The notes under the pieces: model-generated
The model's input: only the letters and a program-made list of their open reading frames with translations
What the model was told of the DNA's origin: nothing
Database searches by the model: none
Assembly (NCBI GenBank): GCA_017962605.1
Contig: JAGCUY010000120.1
Coordinates: forward strand, 1 to 38,096
Source of the DNA: Kiritimatiellia bacterium
GTDB lineage: Bacteria; Verrucomicrobiota; Kiritimatiellia; RFP12; JAAYLN01
Length of the DNA stretch: 38,096 bases
Direction of reading: 5' to 3'
Position numbers and translations under genes: made by a program
Part shown: in pieces, positions 30,327-38,096 of the stretch
Layout: each line of letters starts with the position of its first letter
Position numbering within the stretch: position 1 is the stretch's first letter

Positions 30327-32309
30327 CTACTGCGCGGTAGAGGCCCTTGGCGCGTTATTGGATTTCTGCGAGAGCGGAACAACCCGGCAGAAATAGACCT
30401 TGGCGGGAAGGCCGTTGGCGAAGGATGGCAGGGAGAGTTCCCTTATCATGTCAAGACGATATTCCTTTTTGTGCTCCATGAAGTGCTGCAGGTTGTATGC
30501 GTTCTGCGAATCGGCCAGCGCAAAGACCTGCGCATTGGGATCCTCTTCAAAGAGGCGCCGCACAATCGGGATCGGGTCACAGCCCGGCATCGTGGTGGCC
30601 GTCCTGACGGGGTGCCCCATGAAGAACTGCCGAGAGCGTTCGCCTATGACGACTGCCCCTTCCGGCAGCGTAGTCGCCAGTTCGTCGGCAATTTCGCGTT
30701 GCATTCTGGGATGCGTCGTCATTAGTTCCGCCGTAGCCGTCCGCCAAGTGGGGATGAGGAGAACCGAGAGCGCAACTGCGACCGGCGCGACCGCAACGAC
30801 AGCCCACCGCCTGAAGGGCGTGGCCCGCATGCCAAAGGCGATTGCCGCAAAGGCGAATGACGCCGCGAGCGACAGCGCCATGGGCGCCAGCCAGGCGTCG
30901 TCCGGTTGCTTGAGGTAAGGGGCGAGATGCAGGCCGGGCAGGCCGGCGAAGGCCACGGACGCGCCGATGAACCCTATCATCAGCCAGACGACTCCTTCAC
31001 GGGCCAGAGCGCGGAAGCCGCGCATGGTGGCGATGATGGCCGCCAGGGCGAGCGGCGGCAGAATCACGAAGATGGCGCCGCAGCTCCATACAATCACTTG
31101 CGGGAGGTTCGACACGCTTGAAAAGGCGCGAGCCACGCCATCAGGACGCGCTGGGGCGGCGGATTGCGCGGCAAATACCGACACCAGCGCCACCGCCGCC
31201 GCAAAGGCAAGCGCGATTGCCTGCGGCTTCCATGGGGCGGAATCTGGCGCGTCTTCCTCAAAGTCGCGCCAGATTTCGGCGAGGAGGATTGGCAGCGCCA
31301 TCATCGCAGGGTGGTAGTAGTGGAGGCAGATTGAGTTGTTGACCGACACGCCCGCCACGTATGCCGGAATCGACAGGTAGAGCAGTATGCGCCAGCTACA
31401 TTTGCGACGAAGCGCGTCACGCGCCGCCATCGCCAGCGGCACGGCCGACATAAAGACGGCGACAGGCCCGAATGCCTTGAAGCAGATGTCACGCGGGAAC
31501 GACGAGAAACCGCGGAATAGCTGGTCGAAGTCGAAGAGCGATGGGAGCGCGTTGTGGGTCGTGGTGCGGCGGATGAGTTCGGCAGCTGTCAGTCCGTGGC
31601 GCGGCGCCTCGCCGGAGACGGATAGGACCTCTAGGGCGCGCCAGGCCATCACCGATGCGGCCGACGCCGCGACGAAGAGGACAATGTCCAGCCATGCGGC
31701 GCGCGTCTTGCGTTGCGAGAGGACGCCAGCCGCGACGAATGGCAGCAGCACCCAGATCGAGGGCTTTATCAGCACGATTGCGCCGACGACCGCCGCCGCC
31801 GCGAATATCCGCCACGCGCCCTTGCCGGCGGCGATGCAAAAGGCGATGGTGGCCAGCGCGCCTATCGCGAGGTCGTTGCATGCCGTCCGCTCGTATGCCA
31901 CCACCACCGGCAGCGAGGACAATACCGCGCACCAGAGAAAGGACTTCGCAAAGCCGCAGCGGCGGCCGACGAAGAGGAACGCCATGCACCAGGAGGCGAA
32001 ATACAGCGCCGCGAATGGTATGCGCCATGCCCAGTCCGAGAGGCCGAAGATGGCGTAGCCAAGGTAGGACAGCCAGTGGGTGAACGCGGAATAGCCGTAT
32101 GTGACGGACTCTCCAATGGAGTAATCGCAGAAGAAGCCCCAGAGGAACTTGTCCTTCCCCGCGCCCATGTAGTAGCCTTCGTCCGTCACGTTGTATCCGT
32201 ATTCCCAGATAGAGGGGATTCCGGCGTCGGCGTTCAGCCAGTAGAGACGAAGCGCGCACCAGACAATCACGAAGGCGGCGAACCAAATCCAGTTACTTGC
32301 CCTCTTCAT
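30327..32309 (-). CDS. GT-C-type membrane glycosyltransferase (ArnT/PMT-like)
   Basis: A 660-aa inner-membrane protein with about 12 membrane segments. The first extracytoplasmic loop contains NVTDEGYYMGAGKDKFLWG; the acidic DE pair is the catalytic signature of lipid-linked-sugar transferases of the GT39/GT83 type. A soluble C-terminal part (about 530-660) follows the last segment. These enzymes pass a sugar from a polyprenyl carrier to lipid A, protein or polysaccharide. GGAGGAGG lies just before ATG 32309, which overlaps the oxidoreductase gene by 17 bp; an upstream ATG at 32327 is less likely. Coupled with that gene in a glycan pair. Confidence 0.82.
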   Translation of the reverse strand: MKRASNWIWFAAFVIVWCALRLYWLNADAGIPSIWEYGYNVTDEGYYMGAGKDKFLWGFFCDYSIGESVTYGYSAFTHWLSYLGYAIFGLSDWAWRIPFAALYFASWCMAFLFVGRRCGFAKSFLWCAVLSSLPVVVAYERTACNDLAIGALATIAFCIAAGKGAWRIFAAAAVVGAIVLIKPSIWVLLPFVAAGVLSQRKTRAAWLDIVLFVAASAASVMAWRALEVLSVSGEAPRHGLTAAELIRRTTTHNALPSLFDFDQLFRGFSSFPRDICFKAFGPVAVFMSAVPLAMAARDALRRKCSWRILLYLSIPAYVAGVSVNNSICLHYYHPAMMALPILLAEIWRDFEEDAPDSAPWKPQAIALAFAAAVALVSVFAAQSAAPARPDGVARAFSSVSNLPQVIVWSCGAIFVILPPLALAAIIATMRGFRALAREGVVWLMIGFIGASVAFAGLPGLHLAPYLKQPDDAWLAPMALSLAASFAFAAIAFGMRATPFRRWAVVAVAPVAVALSVLLIPTWRTATAELMTTHPRMQREIADELATTLPEGAVVIGERSRQFFMGHPVRTATTMPGCDPIPIVRRLFEEDPNAQVFALADSQNAYNLQHFMEHKKEYRLDMIRELSLPSFANGLPAKVYFCRVVPLSQKSNNAPRASTAQ

Positions 32310-33819
32310 GGTATTCCTCCTCCGCATTTACGTTCCACACGGCCGGCCGGTTCCCTTCCCCGAGCAGCGCCCTCGCTGCAAGGAAGCCGCACAGCATCGA
32401 GTGGTCCATGTTGTTGTAGCGGTGCTGTCCGTTGCGCCCGATGCAGTAGAGGTTCGGGAAGGTGTCCAGCCATTCGCGGACCTTGCCGAACTCCGCGTAG
32501 CTGCCAAAGTAGGCGGGATATGCCTTCTTCAGCCGGATGCAGACCGACTTGCGGACAGGCTCGTCCGCGGAGATGACGCCGATCTTGCGCAGTTCGCCAG
32601 CCGCCATATCAATAAAATCCGCGTCGCCCATCGTCCAGAGGTCGTCGCCCTCAGAACAGAAATACTCCAGGCCGACCCACACATGCTTGGTCACGTCGTC
32701 AACCATGTAGGGGGACCAGTTGTTGAAAATCTGAATGCGCCCGAGACGGACATCGTGCTCCTGTATGTATATCCATGTGTCGGGGACTATCCCGCCAACG
32801 GTTTTCAGCTTCGTCTTGTTCCTGATGGCAAGGCGGTCAACGAGCAGCCCCGCCGTGATGAAGTCGCGGTAGGGCAGTCCGGCGGCGATGGCCGCCACGG
32901 GGGCCGGGGCCGTGCCAATCGCCGCGACGAGGTCCTTGACGGGCATCGACGAGAAAACGGCGTCGCAATCGAGGCGGTGCCCGTCCGCTAGCGTCACGGA
33001 GACGATCCGGTCGCCATCGACGGAAAAGCCGACGACGCGTGATTCCATCATGATTTCCACGCCGTCGGCGCGGAGCCTGTCCGCGAGCGTCTCCCACAGC
33101 TGTCCGGGGCCGAACTTGGGATAGACGAATTCGTCAATGAGCGACGTCTCCTTCTTCCCGCCCTTCGGGATGAAGACGTTGAGCAGGGCCTTCCACAGCG
33201 ACAGTCCCTTCACGCGCTGCGCGCCCCACGACGGGTCGATTTTCGATGGATGGATGCCCCAGAGCTTTTCCGTGTAGCCCTCGAAGAACATTGAGTAGAG
33301 GACCTTGCCGAAGCGGTTAATGTAGAAGTCCTCGAGCGATTTCTCCTCCCGCTTGAAGAAGGCACTGCGGATGTAGCTGCAGCCAATCTTCAGCGTCCGC
33401 CAGAAGCCAAGGGCCAGGACGGTCGCGGGTTTGATGGAAATGGGATAGTCGAAGAACTTCCGCAGGTAGTAGATGCGGCTGACCCTGTGGCGGCGCAGCA
33501 GCACCTTGTCCTCAACTTCCGGATCAGGCCCGCCAGGCTCGGTGTGGCACAGGCGGTCAAGCATAAGGTCGTCCTTTGCCGGATGGCCCTGGATTGGCAT
33601 CAGCTCCTGCCAAAGGGCGTTGACCTCATCTGACTTCGAGAAGAAGCGGTGGCCGCCGATGTCAATTCTGCAACGCCCGCAAACAGCCGTGCGCGAGATG
33701 CCGCCAATTACGCTGTCTTCCTCGACAATGACGATTCGCCAGTCCTTCGACTTCCGCCGCAGCTCGTATGCTGCGGAAAGCCCCGCTGGACCGGCTCCTA
33801 TTACGACGGCGGTTTTCAT
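32293..33819 (-). CDS. FAD-dependent oxidoreductase, UDP-galactopyranose mutase-like
   Basis: A 508-aa amine-oxidase-fold protein. It begins with the FAD motif VVIGAGPAGLSAAYEL and carries GGISRTAVCGRCRIDIGGHRFFSKS (about 38-62), typical of UDP-galactopyranose-mutase-like and protoporphyrinogen-oxidase-like enzymes. GYTEKLWGIHPSKIDPSWGAQRVKG and a final NLYCIGRNGQHRYNNMDHSM complete the fold. The overlap with the GT-C gene suggests a role in sugar-nucleotide or glycan synthesis. It follows sctS by 18 bp, the point where foreign genes enter the T3SS operon. Confidence 0.85.
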   Translation of the reverse strand: MKTAVVIGAGPAGLSAAYELRRKSKDWRIVIVEEDSVIGGISRTAVCGRCRIDIGGHRFFSKSDEVNALWQELMPIQGHPAKDDLMLDRLCHTEPGGPDPEVEDKVLLRRHRVSRIYYLRKFFDYPISIKPATVLALGFWRTLKIGCSYIRSAFFKREEKSLEDFYINRFGKVLYSMFFEGYTEKLWGIHPSKIDPSWGAQRVKGLSLWKALLNVFIPKGGKKETSLIDEFVYPKFGPGQLWETLADRLRADGVEIMMESRVVGFSVDGDRIVSVTLADGHRLDCDAVFSSMPVKDLVAAIGTAPAPVAAIAAGLPYRDFITAGLLVDRLAIRNKTKLKTVGGIVPDTWIYIQEHDVRLGRIQIFNNWSPYMVDDVTKHVWVGLEYFCSEGDDLWTMGDADFIDMAAGELRKIGVISADEPVRKSVCIRLKKAYPAYFGSYAEFGKVREWLDTFPNLYCIGRNGQHRYNNMDHSMLCGFLAARALLGEGNRPAVWNVNAEEEYHEEGK

Positions 33820-33837
33820 GGAAGCGCCAAGGGCCTT

Positions 33838-34104
33838 CTACCGCAGCAGGGCGAAGTGAGTGAAGATGTCCTGCGTGTAGAGGAGAAGCGACGAGCCGAT
33901 CCACGATGCGCAGACGAGGAGCGTGAGCGATATCGCAATCAGCTTGACGGCGAAGCCAAGCGTCTGCTCCTGAATCTGCGTGAGCGCCTGCAGGAGCGAG
34001 ACGAGGATGCCGATGACCGTCGCCACGAGAATCGGGATGAGCGAGAGCCTGAGGACGATGATTAGGCAAGCTTTGGCATAGTCGAGTATCTGCGCGTTGC
34101 TCAT
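33838..34104 (-). CDS. sctS: T3SS export-apparatus membrane protein SctS
   Basis: An 88-aa FliQ/YscS family protein with two membrane segments (about 14-38 and 50-72) and the conserved LSLIPILVATVIGILVSLLQALTQIQEQTL hairpin. It forms part of the SctRST export gate. ATG 34104 overlaps the sctR stop codon (ATGA), showing translational coupling. The usual next gene, sctT, is displaced by 10 kb. Confidence 0.93.
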   Translation of the reverse strand: MSNAQILDYAKACLIIVLRLSLIPILVATVIGILVSLLQALTQIQEQTLGFAVKLIAISLTLLVCASWIGSSLLLYTQDIFTHFALLR

Positions 34105-34802
34105 AGGACATACCCCCTGACAAGACCCTGGATGAGAAGCGTCCAGCCGTTCACCATGACGAAGAGCAGCAGCTTGAACGGCAGCGAGATCGTCACGGGC
34201 GAAACCATCATCATGCCCATCGCGAGAAGGATGTTCGAGACGATGATGTCAATCGCGATGAACGGCAGATAGACAAGGAAGCCGATTTGGAATGCCTTGG
34301 TTAGCTCCGACACGCAGAACGACGGCAGCAGGATGTAGAAGCTTTCGGGGTCAACCACTGCCAGATTGTCATCCTTGCCCCACAGCGTCTCGGCCGTGTT
34401 GATGAAGAAGGCGCGCTCCCTCGGCGCAGTGTGGTTGGAGAGCCACTTGCGGAAGGGCTCGACCGCCGCCGGGAAGTCGAAAGAAGTAAGGTTGATGGTT
34501 GAAGATTCCGCTGGCGCCGCCGCAACGGCCTGAGTCTGGACTGGCTGGCTTCCCTGCCTTTGGCTTTCGACGATTGCGTTCCACGATTCCGAGGCCACTG
34601 GCGCCATGACGTAGAAAGTGAGGATCATCGCCAGGGCGTTGATGACCATGTTCGGCGGGATGGACTGGATGCCCAGCGCGTTTCGGATCAACGACATCAC
34701 GACGACGATTTTCAAGTAGCTCGTGGCCATCATCGCCACGAACGGCAACAGCGAAAGCCCTACGAATAGGACAATCAGCGAGAATGGATTTGTCTGGAAC
34801 AT
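34101..34802 (-). CDS. sctR: T3SS export-apparatus membrane protein SctR
   Basis: A 233-aa FliP/YscR family protein. FSLIVLFVGLSLLPFVAMMATSYLKIVVVMSLIRNALG and the late SELTKAFQIGFLVYLPFIAIDIIVSNILLAMGMMMVSP are the family signatures. The periplasmic part carries a short Gln/Ala/Ser-rich insertion (about 80-108). It is the core of the export gate. ATG 34802 has no Shine-Dalgarno; the bases before it are CT-rich repeat words. It overlaps sctS by 4 bp downstream. Confidence 0.93.
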   Translation of the reverse strand: MFQTNPFSLIVLFVGLSLLPFVAMMATSYLKIVVVMSLIRNALGIQSIPPNMVINALAMILTFYVMAPVASESWNAIVESQRQGSQPVQTQAVAAAPAESSTINLTSFDFPAAVEPFRKWLSNHTAPRERAFFINTAETLWGKDDNLAVVDPESFYILLPSFCVSELTKAFQIGFLVYLPFIAIDIIVSNILLAMGMMMVSPVTISLPFKLLLFVMVNGWTLLIQGLVRGYVL

Positions 34803-34804
34803 GG

Positions 34805-34852
34805 GGTCGGGAAGTTGAAAAGTTGGGAAGTTGAGAAGTTGTAAGGTAGCAA
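34805..34852. repeat. AAGTTGAGAAGTTG repeat between sctQ and sctR
   Basis: Degenerate GAAGTTGAAAAGTTGGGAAG words fill the 62-bp sctQ-sctR gap. The same family is at 14470-14580. It places CT-rich sequence where the sctR ribosome binding site should be. Confidence 0.65.
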
Positions 34853-34864
34853 ATAGACGGAATT

Positions 34865-35749
34865 TTATCCCAGCGCCTCGACGATAAAGGCGGGATGTTC
34901 GCCAAGGCGGTCGAGGCGGCCGCTTGCAAGAATCTTGCCGCTTTTCACAAGGCGAAGCTGGAGACCAGCCTCCCCGCTCGAACCATCGGCTTTTGGCGAA
35001 CCACTTTCCGCCGCGTCGAAGAGTTCTCCCAATGTCACGGCGCGAGCCTCGGTGGCGACAACGCGGCAGCGTCCGTCATCCGCGAAAGGCGCCACGCCCG
35101 TCTCGTCCACGGCAAAGAGCCCGTCCGCGATTAGGCGCGGCGCAACGGAGCCGATTTCCGGCAGGAGCAGCGAGTCGCCGACTGCGAGGGACGCCAGGTC
35201 TTCCGATGGGAGCACGAAGGCCGCATACTCCACCTCGGCGGAGAGGGACTCGGCGCGTAGTTCTTCATTCCCCAGGTAAAGGTGCCGGAGATTGCCGAGC
35301 GCGGCCGCCACGGTGTCGGTGCGCGTCAGCGCAAAGGCGATGTCGGCGACTTGCAGGAACAATGTCCGCTCATCAGGGGCTACTGAGGCATCCGCAAGGC
35401 CCACAAGGCGCAGCTGGCGCCGCACCGCGTTTTCAAGTAGCTGGAGAAGCGGGCCACACTCCTTCTCCACAAGGGCGAGCAAGATTGGCGCCGGCACGTC
35501 GGCCCGGCTGTCCCAGAGTTTGTCGAGTTCGGCAAAGCGAGGCGAACGCGACAGCTTCAGCGTGTGCGGCTCTTCGCCGAAGAGAATCGAAAGGGCAAGC
35601 GTGTCGTCGGTCAGGATGGATCCTGGACGGAGCGGCAGGTTCTCTTCACCAAGGCGGCAGGGCATGGCGAAAGCTGGCGACTCAAGGATCTGGTCGGGCG
35701 TCGCCTTGCCCCACTTCGGGAGCGCGGACAGGATTTCAAGCGGTTTCAT
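34865..35749 (-). CDS. sctQ: Probable T3SS cytoplasmic C-ring protein SctQ
   Basis: A 294-aa soluble protein. Assignment rests on position before sctR and after the SctP-like gene, and on a weak SpoA-like C-terminus (LQLRLVKSGKILASGRLDRLG), the fold of FliM/FliN/YscQ proteins. SctQ forms the sorting platform that docks substrates at the export gate. The N-terminal part is diverged. ATG 35749 overlaps the upstream gene by 14 bp. Confidence 0.7.
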   Translation of the reverse strand: MKPLEILSALPKWGKATPDQILESPAFAMPCRLGEENLPLRPGSILTDDTLALSILFGEEPHTLKLSRSPRFAELDKLWDSRADVPAPILLALVEKECGPLLQLLENAVRRQLRLVGLADASVAPDERTLFLQVADIAFALTRTDTVAAALGNLRHLYLGNEELRAESLSAEVEYAAFVLPSEDLASLAVGDSLLLPEIGSVAPRLIADGLFAVDETGVAPFADDGRCRVVATEARAVTLGELFDAAESGSPKADGSSGEAGLQLRLVKSGKILASGRLDRLGEHPAFIVEALG

Positions 35750-38096
35750 CTGTTTTTCCTTTCTTCGCGACTAGCGCGACAGAGACATGGTGGAATGCCG
35801 CCACATGTTCGGCGAGCGCGGCCTCAAGGCGCGGCAGCGCCGCAGCGGCGGACTGCACGGCTTCTGGCGTTGCCGGCGTGATGGCGATTGTAAGGGTGCC
35901 GTCCTTGGCGGTCAAGGTGATGTCCGAGCCGTCCAGGACAGTCGGCTTGAGAGTCATGTGCACTTCGCCTTCGCCCTTCACGAGCGAAGGGGTGACGGAT
36001 ATCTGCCCGACTACGGCCTCGACCATCTTGTTGACGGTTTCGACGATGACCTCCGTTCGAGCCGTGGCGGCGGCGACGGAAATGCCATCCTCGCGCAAAG
36101 GCGCCGAAGCGGTAAGGTATTCGGGCGGCGCCGCCACAACTGGCGCCGCCTGCAAGACAGTCTCCTGCTCATCTGGTGTCTTGGCGACGACATGCGTTGC
36201 CTCACGCGAAGGCGTGGATAGCGTCTGCGGCACGGGGCGCGGAACGCGAGGCGCGGCCATCGTCTCGACCTCTCCGCCCTCGGCTATCGTCTCATGTCTC
36301 ACGACAGTTTCAACTACCACGCTCTGCGGCTCTGCAGCTCTGCGCGGGCTCTCGGCCGCTACTGGCGTTATCACAGGCTCTTCAGCAATGGGCGCAGCCA
36401 CAGGCACCGCAACTGGCGCAACCGGCTCATCTACCACCGGCGCGGCAACCGAAGCCGCAACTGGCGTAACTGGCATATCGGCGACAGGCGCGGCAACCGA
36501 AGCCACTACTGGCCTAACTGGCACTTCTACCACAGGCGCGGCAATTGGAATGGCTACTGGCGTAACCGGCTCATTGACCACGGGCGCGGCAACAGGAGCC
36601 GCCTGTATGGCTGGCCTATCAACGACAGGCGTGACTTGCGCCGCAGGCGTTGCGACGGCTCCGGCAACCTGTGTAGCCGCTGGAGAAGCCTCGATCACTA
36701 CATGAGTCGTCTCACGCTGAGGCGTGAAGGAAGACGGCGGCACGGGCCGCGAAACGCGGGACGTCTCTATCGTCTCGACCTCTCCGCCATCGGCTTTCGT
36801 CTCTTGTCTCACGACAGTTTCTACAACCACGCTCTGCGGCTCTGCGGCTTTGCGCGGGGCCTCGGCCGCTATTGGCGTAGTCACAAGCTCTTCGGCAATG
36901 GGCGCAACAACTGGAACCGCTACTGGCGTAACCGGCGCATCGGAGCCAGGCGCGGCAACCGAAGCCACTACTGGCCTAACTGGCACTTCTACCACAGGCA
37001 CCGCAACCGGAGCCGTAGGCATTACTGGCTTATCGACAACAGGCGTGGCTTGCGCCGCAGGCATTGCAACGACTCCGACAACCTGCGTAGCCGCTGGGGA
37101 AGCTTCGGTGGCGACATGAGTCGTCTCACGCTGAGGCGTGAAGGAAGACGGCGGCACGGAACGCGAGACTTGGAACGTCTCGATCGTCTCGACCTCTCCG
37201 CCATCGGCTTTCGCCTCATGTCTCACGACAGTTTCAACTACCACGCTCTGCGGCTCTGCGGCTCTGCGCGAGATCTCGGCCGCTATCGGCGTAATCACAG
37301 GCCCTTCAGCAATGGGCGCAGTAACCGGCGCCGCAATCGGTCTAACCGACTCATCGACCACAGGCGCGGCAACTGGAACCGCTACTGGCGTGACCGGCAC
37401 ATCGGAGACAGGCGCGGCAACCGAAGCCACCACTGGCCTAACTGGCACTTCTACCACCGGCACTGCAATCGGAGCCGCTGGCATTACTGGCTTATCAACA
37501 ACAGGAGTGGCTTGCGCCGAAGGCGTTGCGACGACTTCGGCAAGCTTTGCAGCTGCAGAGGAAGCCTCGGTAACGACATGAGTCGTCTCACGCTGAGGCG
37601 TGGAAGGCGTCTGCGGCACAGGACGCGAGACACGAGACATGTCTATCGTCTCGACCTCTCCGCTCTCGTCTATCGTCTCATGTCTCACGACAGTTTCTAC
37701 TACCCCGCTCTGCGGCTCTACAACTCTGCGCGGGGCCTCGGCCGCTATTGGCGTGGCCACAGGCTCTTCAGCAATAGGCGCGGCCACAGGCACCGCAACT
37801 GGCCTAACTGGCATTTCTCCCACAGGCGCGGCAACTGCAATCGAATCTTGCGTGACCGGCGCTTCGACGACAGGAACTGCCACCGGAGCGACCGGTGTGG
37901 CTGGCTTCTTATTAACGACAGGTGTAGCTTGCGCCGCTGGCATTGCGACGGCTAGTGCGACCCGCGTAGGAGCTGGGGATGCTTCGGCAACGACAGTTTC
38001 TACGACCACGCTCTTCTGCTCTGCGGCTTTGCGCGGAGCCTCGGCTGCTATCGGCGTAGCCACAGGCTCTTCAGCAATGGGCGCAGTAACCGGCAC
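35736..38096 (-). CDS. sctP: Repeat-rich SctP-like needle-length ruler candidate, 5' end outside the window
   Basis: At least 786 aa, open at the right edge. The last 90 residues (EGEVHMTLKPTVLDGSDITLTAKDGTLTIAITPATPEAVQ...LPRLEAALAEH) resemble the FliK/SctP C-terminal substrate-switch domain. Everything before residue about 600 of the visible part is Pro/Val/Ala-rich and made of long repeats (units 138, 154 and 170 aa) containing RHETKADGGEVETIE and PQRETTHV blocks plus 16-aa PVTPVAVPVAAPVVDE-like subunits. In injectisomes SctP sets needle length, and length follows the number of residues. Position directly before sctQ fits sctP. The identification is inference from position and C-terminal fold. 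Confidence 0.65.
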   Translation of the reverse strand: MPVTAPIAEEPVATPIAAEAPRKAAEQKSVVVETVVAEASPAPTRVALAVAMPAAQATPVVNKKPATPVAPVAVPVVEAPVTQDSIAVAAPVGEMPVRPVAVPVAAPIAEEPVATPIAAEAPRRVVEPQSGVVETVVRHETIDESGEVETIDMSRVSRPVPQTPSTPQRETTHVVTEASSAAAKLAEVVATPSAQATPVVDKPVMPAAPIAVPVVEVPVRPVVASVAAPVSDVPVTPVAVPVAAPVVDESVRPIAAPVTAPIAEGPVITPIAAEISRRAAEPQSVVVETVVRHEAKADGGEVETIETFQVSRSVPPSSFTPQRETTHVATEASPAATQVVGVVAMPAAQATPVVDKPVMPTAPVAVPVVEVPVRPVVASVAAPGSDAPVTPVAVPVVAPIAEELVTTPIAAEAPRKAAEPQSVVVETVVRQETKADGGEVETIETSRVSRPVPPSSFTPQRETTHVVIEASPAATQVAGAVATPAAQVTPVVDRPAIQAAPVAAPVVNEPVTPVAIPIAAPVVEVPVRPVVASVAAPVADMPVTPVAASVAAPVVDEPVAPVAVPVAAPIAEEPVITPVAAESPRRAAEPQSVVVETVVRHETIAEGGEVETMAAPRVPRPVPQTLSTPSREATHVVAKTPDEQETVLQAAPVVAAPPEYLTASAPLREDGISVAAATARTEVIVETVNKMVEAVVGQISVTPSLVKGEGEVHMTLKPTVLDGSDITLTAKDGTLTIAITPATPEAVQSAAAALPRLEAALAEHVAAFHHVSVALVAKKGKTDETA
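36189..37602. repeat. Nested coding repeats in the SctP-like gene
   Basis: Equivalent points of successive units lie at 36191 (diverged copy), 36701, 37115 and 37577. The spacings are 510, 414 and 462 bp, that is 170, 138 and 154 aa. The differences are exact multiples of 48 bp (16 aa), the size of the inner Pro/Val subunit. More copies continue to the window edge. Confidence 0.8.

Noticed and set aside
36294..37955. 553-aa plus-strand Arg/Asn/His-rich frame opposite the SctP-like gene
   Set aside because: It is the antisense shadow of the repeat-rich gene; the minus frame has the FliK-like end and the operon context.
1..38096. tRNA, rRNA, riboswitch and transposase genes
   Set aside because: I looked for cloverleaf-like, rRNA-conserved and known aptamer-like sequence and for transposase motifs, and saw none by eye; a covariance-model search would be needed to exclude weak cases.

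Overview
The window is a GC-rich bacterial segment from a metagenome-like, probably PVC-superphylum organism; Kiritimatiellota is my best guess. The guess rests on three things: tandem secreted FGE/SUMF1-fold proteins with an N-terminal Ig-like domain, a huge secreted protein ending in a TSP3 repeat plus a WExYVxGxxPT...FFKVSVEM tail, and a non-flagellar type III secretion (T3SS) export apparatus. The lineage call is inference; no rRNA or tRNA gene was seen.

Layout. 1-4.2 kb: the 5' end of a leftward gene, then three rightward genes (SPFH/stomatin-like protein, GH127/DUF1680 glycosidase, ThuA-like protein). Everything after that reads leftward. 4.2-7.0 kb: two translationally coupled shikimate-pathway fusions, AroK-AroB followed by AroD-AroE. 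7.3-13.3 kb: the 1225-aa secreted protein and two FGE-fold paralogues. 13.5-15.8 kb: two PIN-domain toxin-antitoxin modules in a repeat-rich, AT-richer stretch. 15.9-19.4 kb: OFA-type MFS transporter, MATE transporter, a 91-aa protein and an ECF sigma factor. 19.5-38.1 kb: a T3SS locus in the order sctP-sctQ-sctR-sctS-sctT-sctU.

That order is conserved, but the locus is broken open. About 10 kb of unrelated genes lies between sctS and sctT: an FAD oxidoreductase, a GT-C-type membrane glycosyltransferase, a DUF262/DUF1524 restriction-type protein, a NERD protein, two Fic proteins, a winged-helix protein and a lipocalin. About 1.9 kb lies between sctT and sctU: a four-helix-bundle/zinc-ribbon protein and a secreted barnase-like RNase with its barstar-like inhibitor. 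A further four-helix-bundle gene sits between sctU and the sigma factor gene.

The most unusual feature is a set of short degenerate repeat families found at gene junctions and also read in frame inside genes. One four-helix-bundle (S23/Avd-like) gene lies between 40-bp inverted repeats (39/40 matches) that fill the sctU-sigma junction almost exactly. Another lies between 95-bp direct repeats (92/95 matches), each with 15-bp inverted ends. The first PIN module is bracketed by direct repeats that each carry a well-spaced leftward promoter. A GH127 enzyme carries two in-frame repeat-like inserts. The SctP-like ruler candidate is built from 138/154/170-aa repeats whose lengths differ by exactly 16 aa. 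Several leftward promoters share an extended -10, TTTGnTATAAT.
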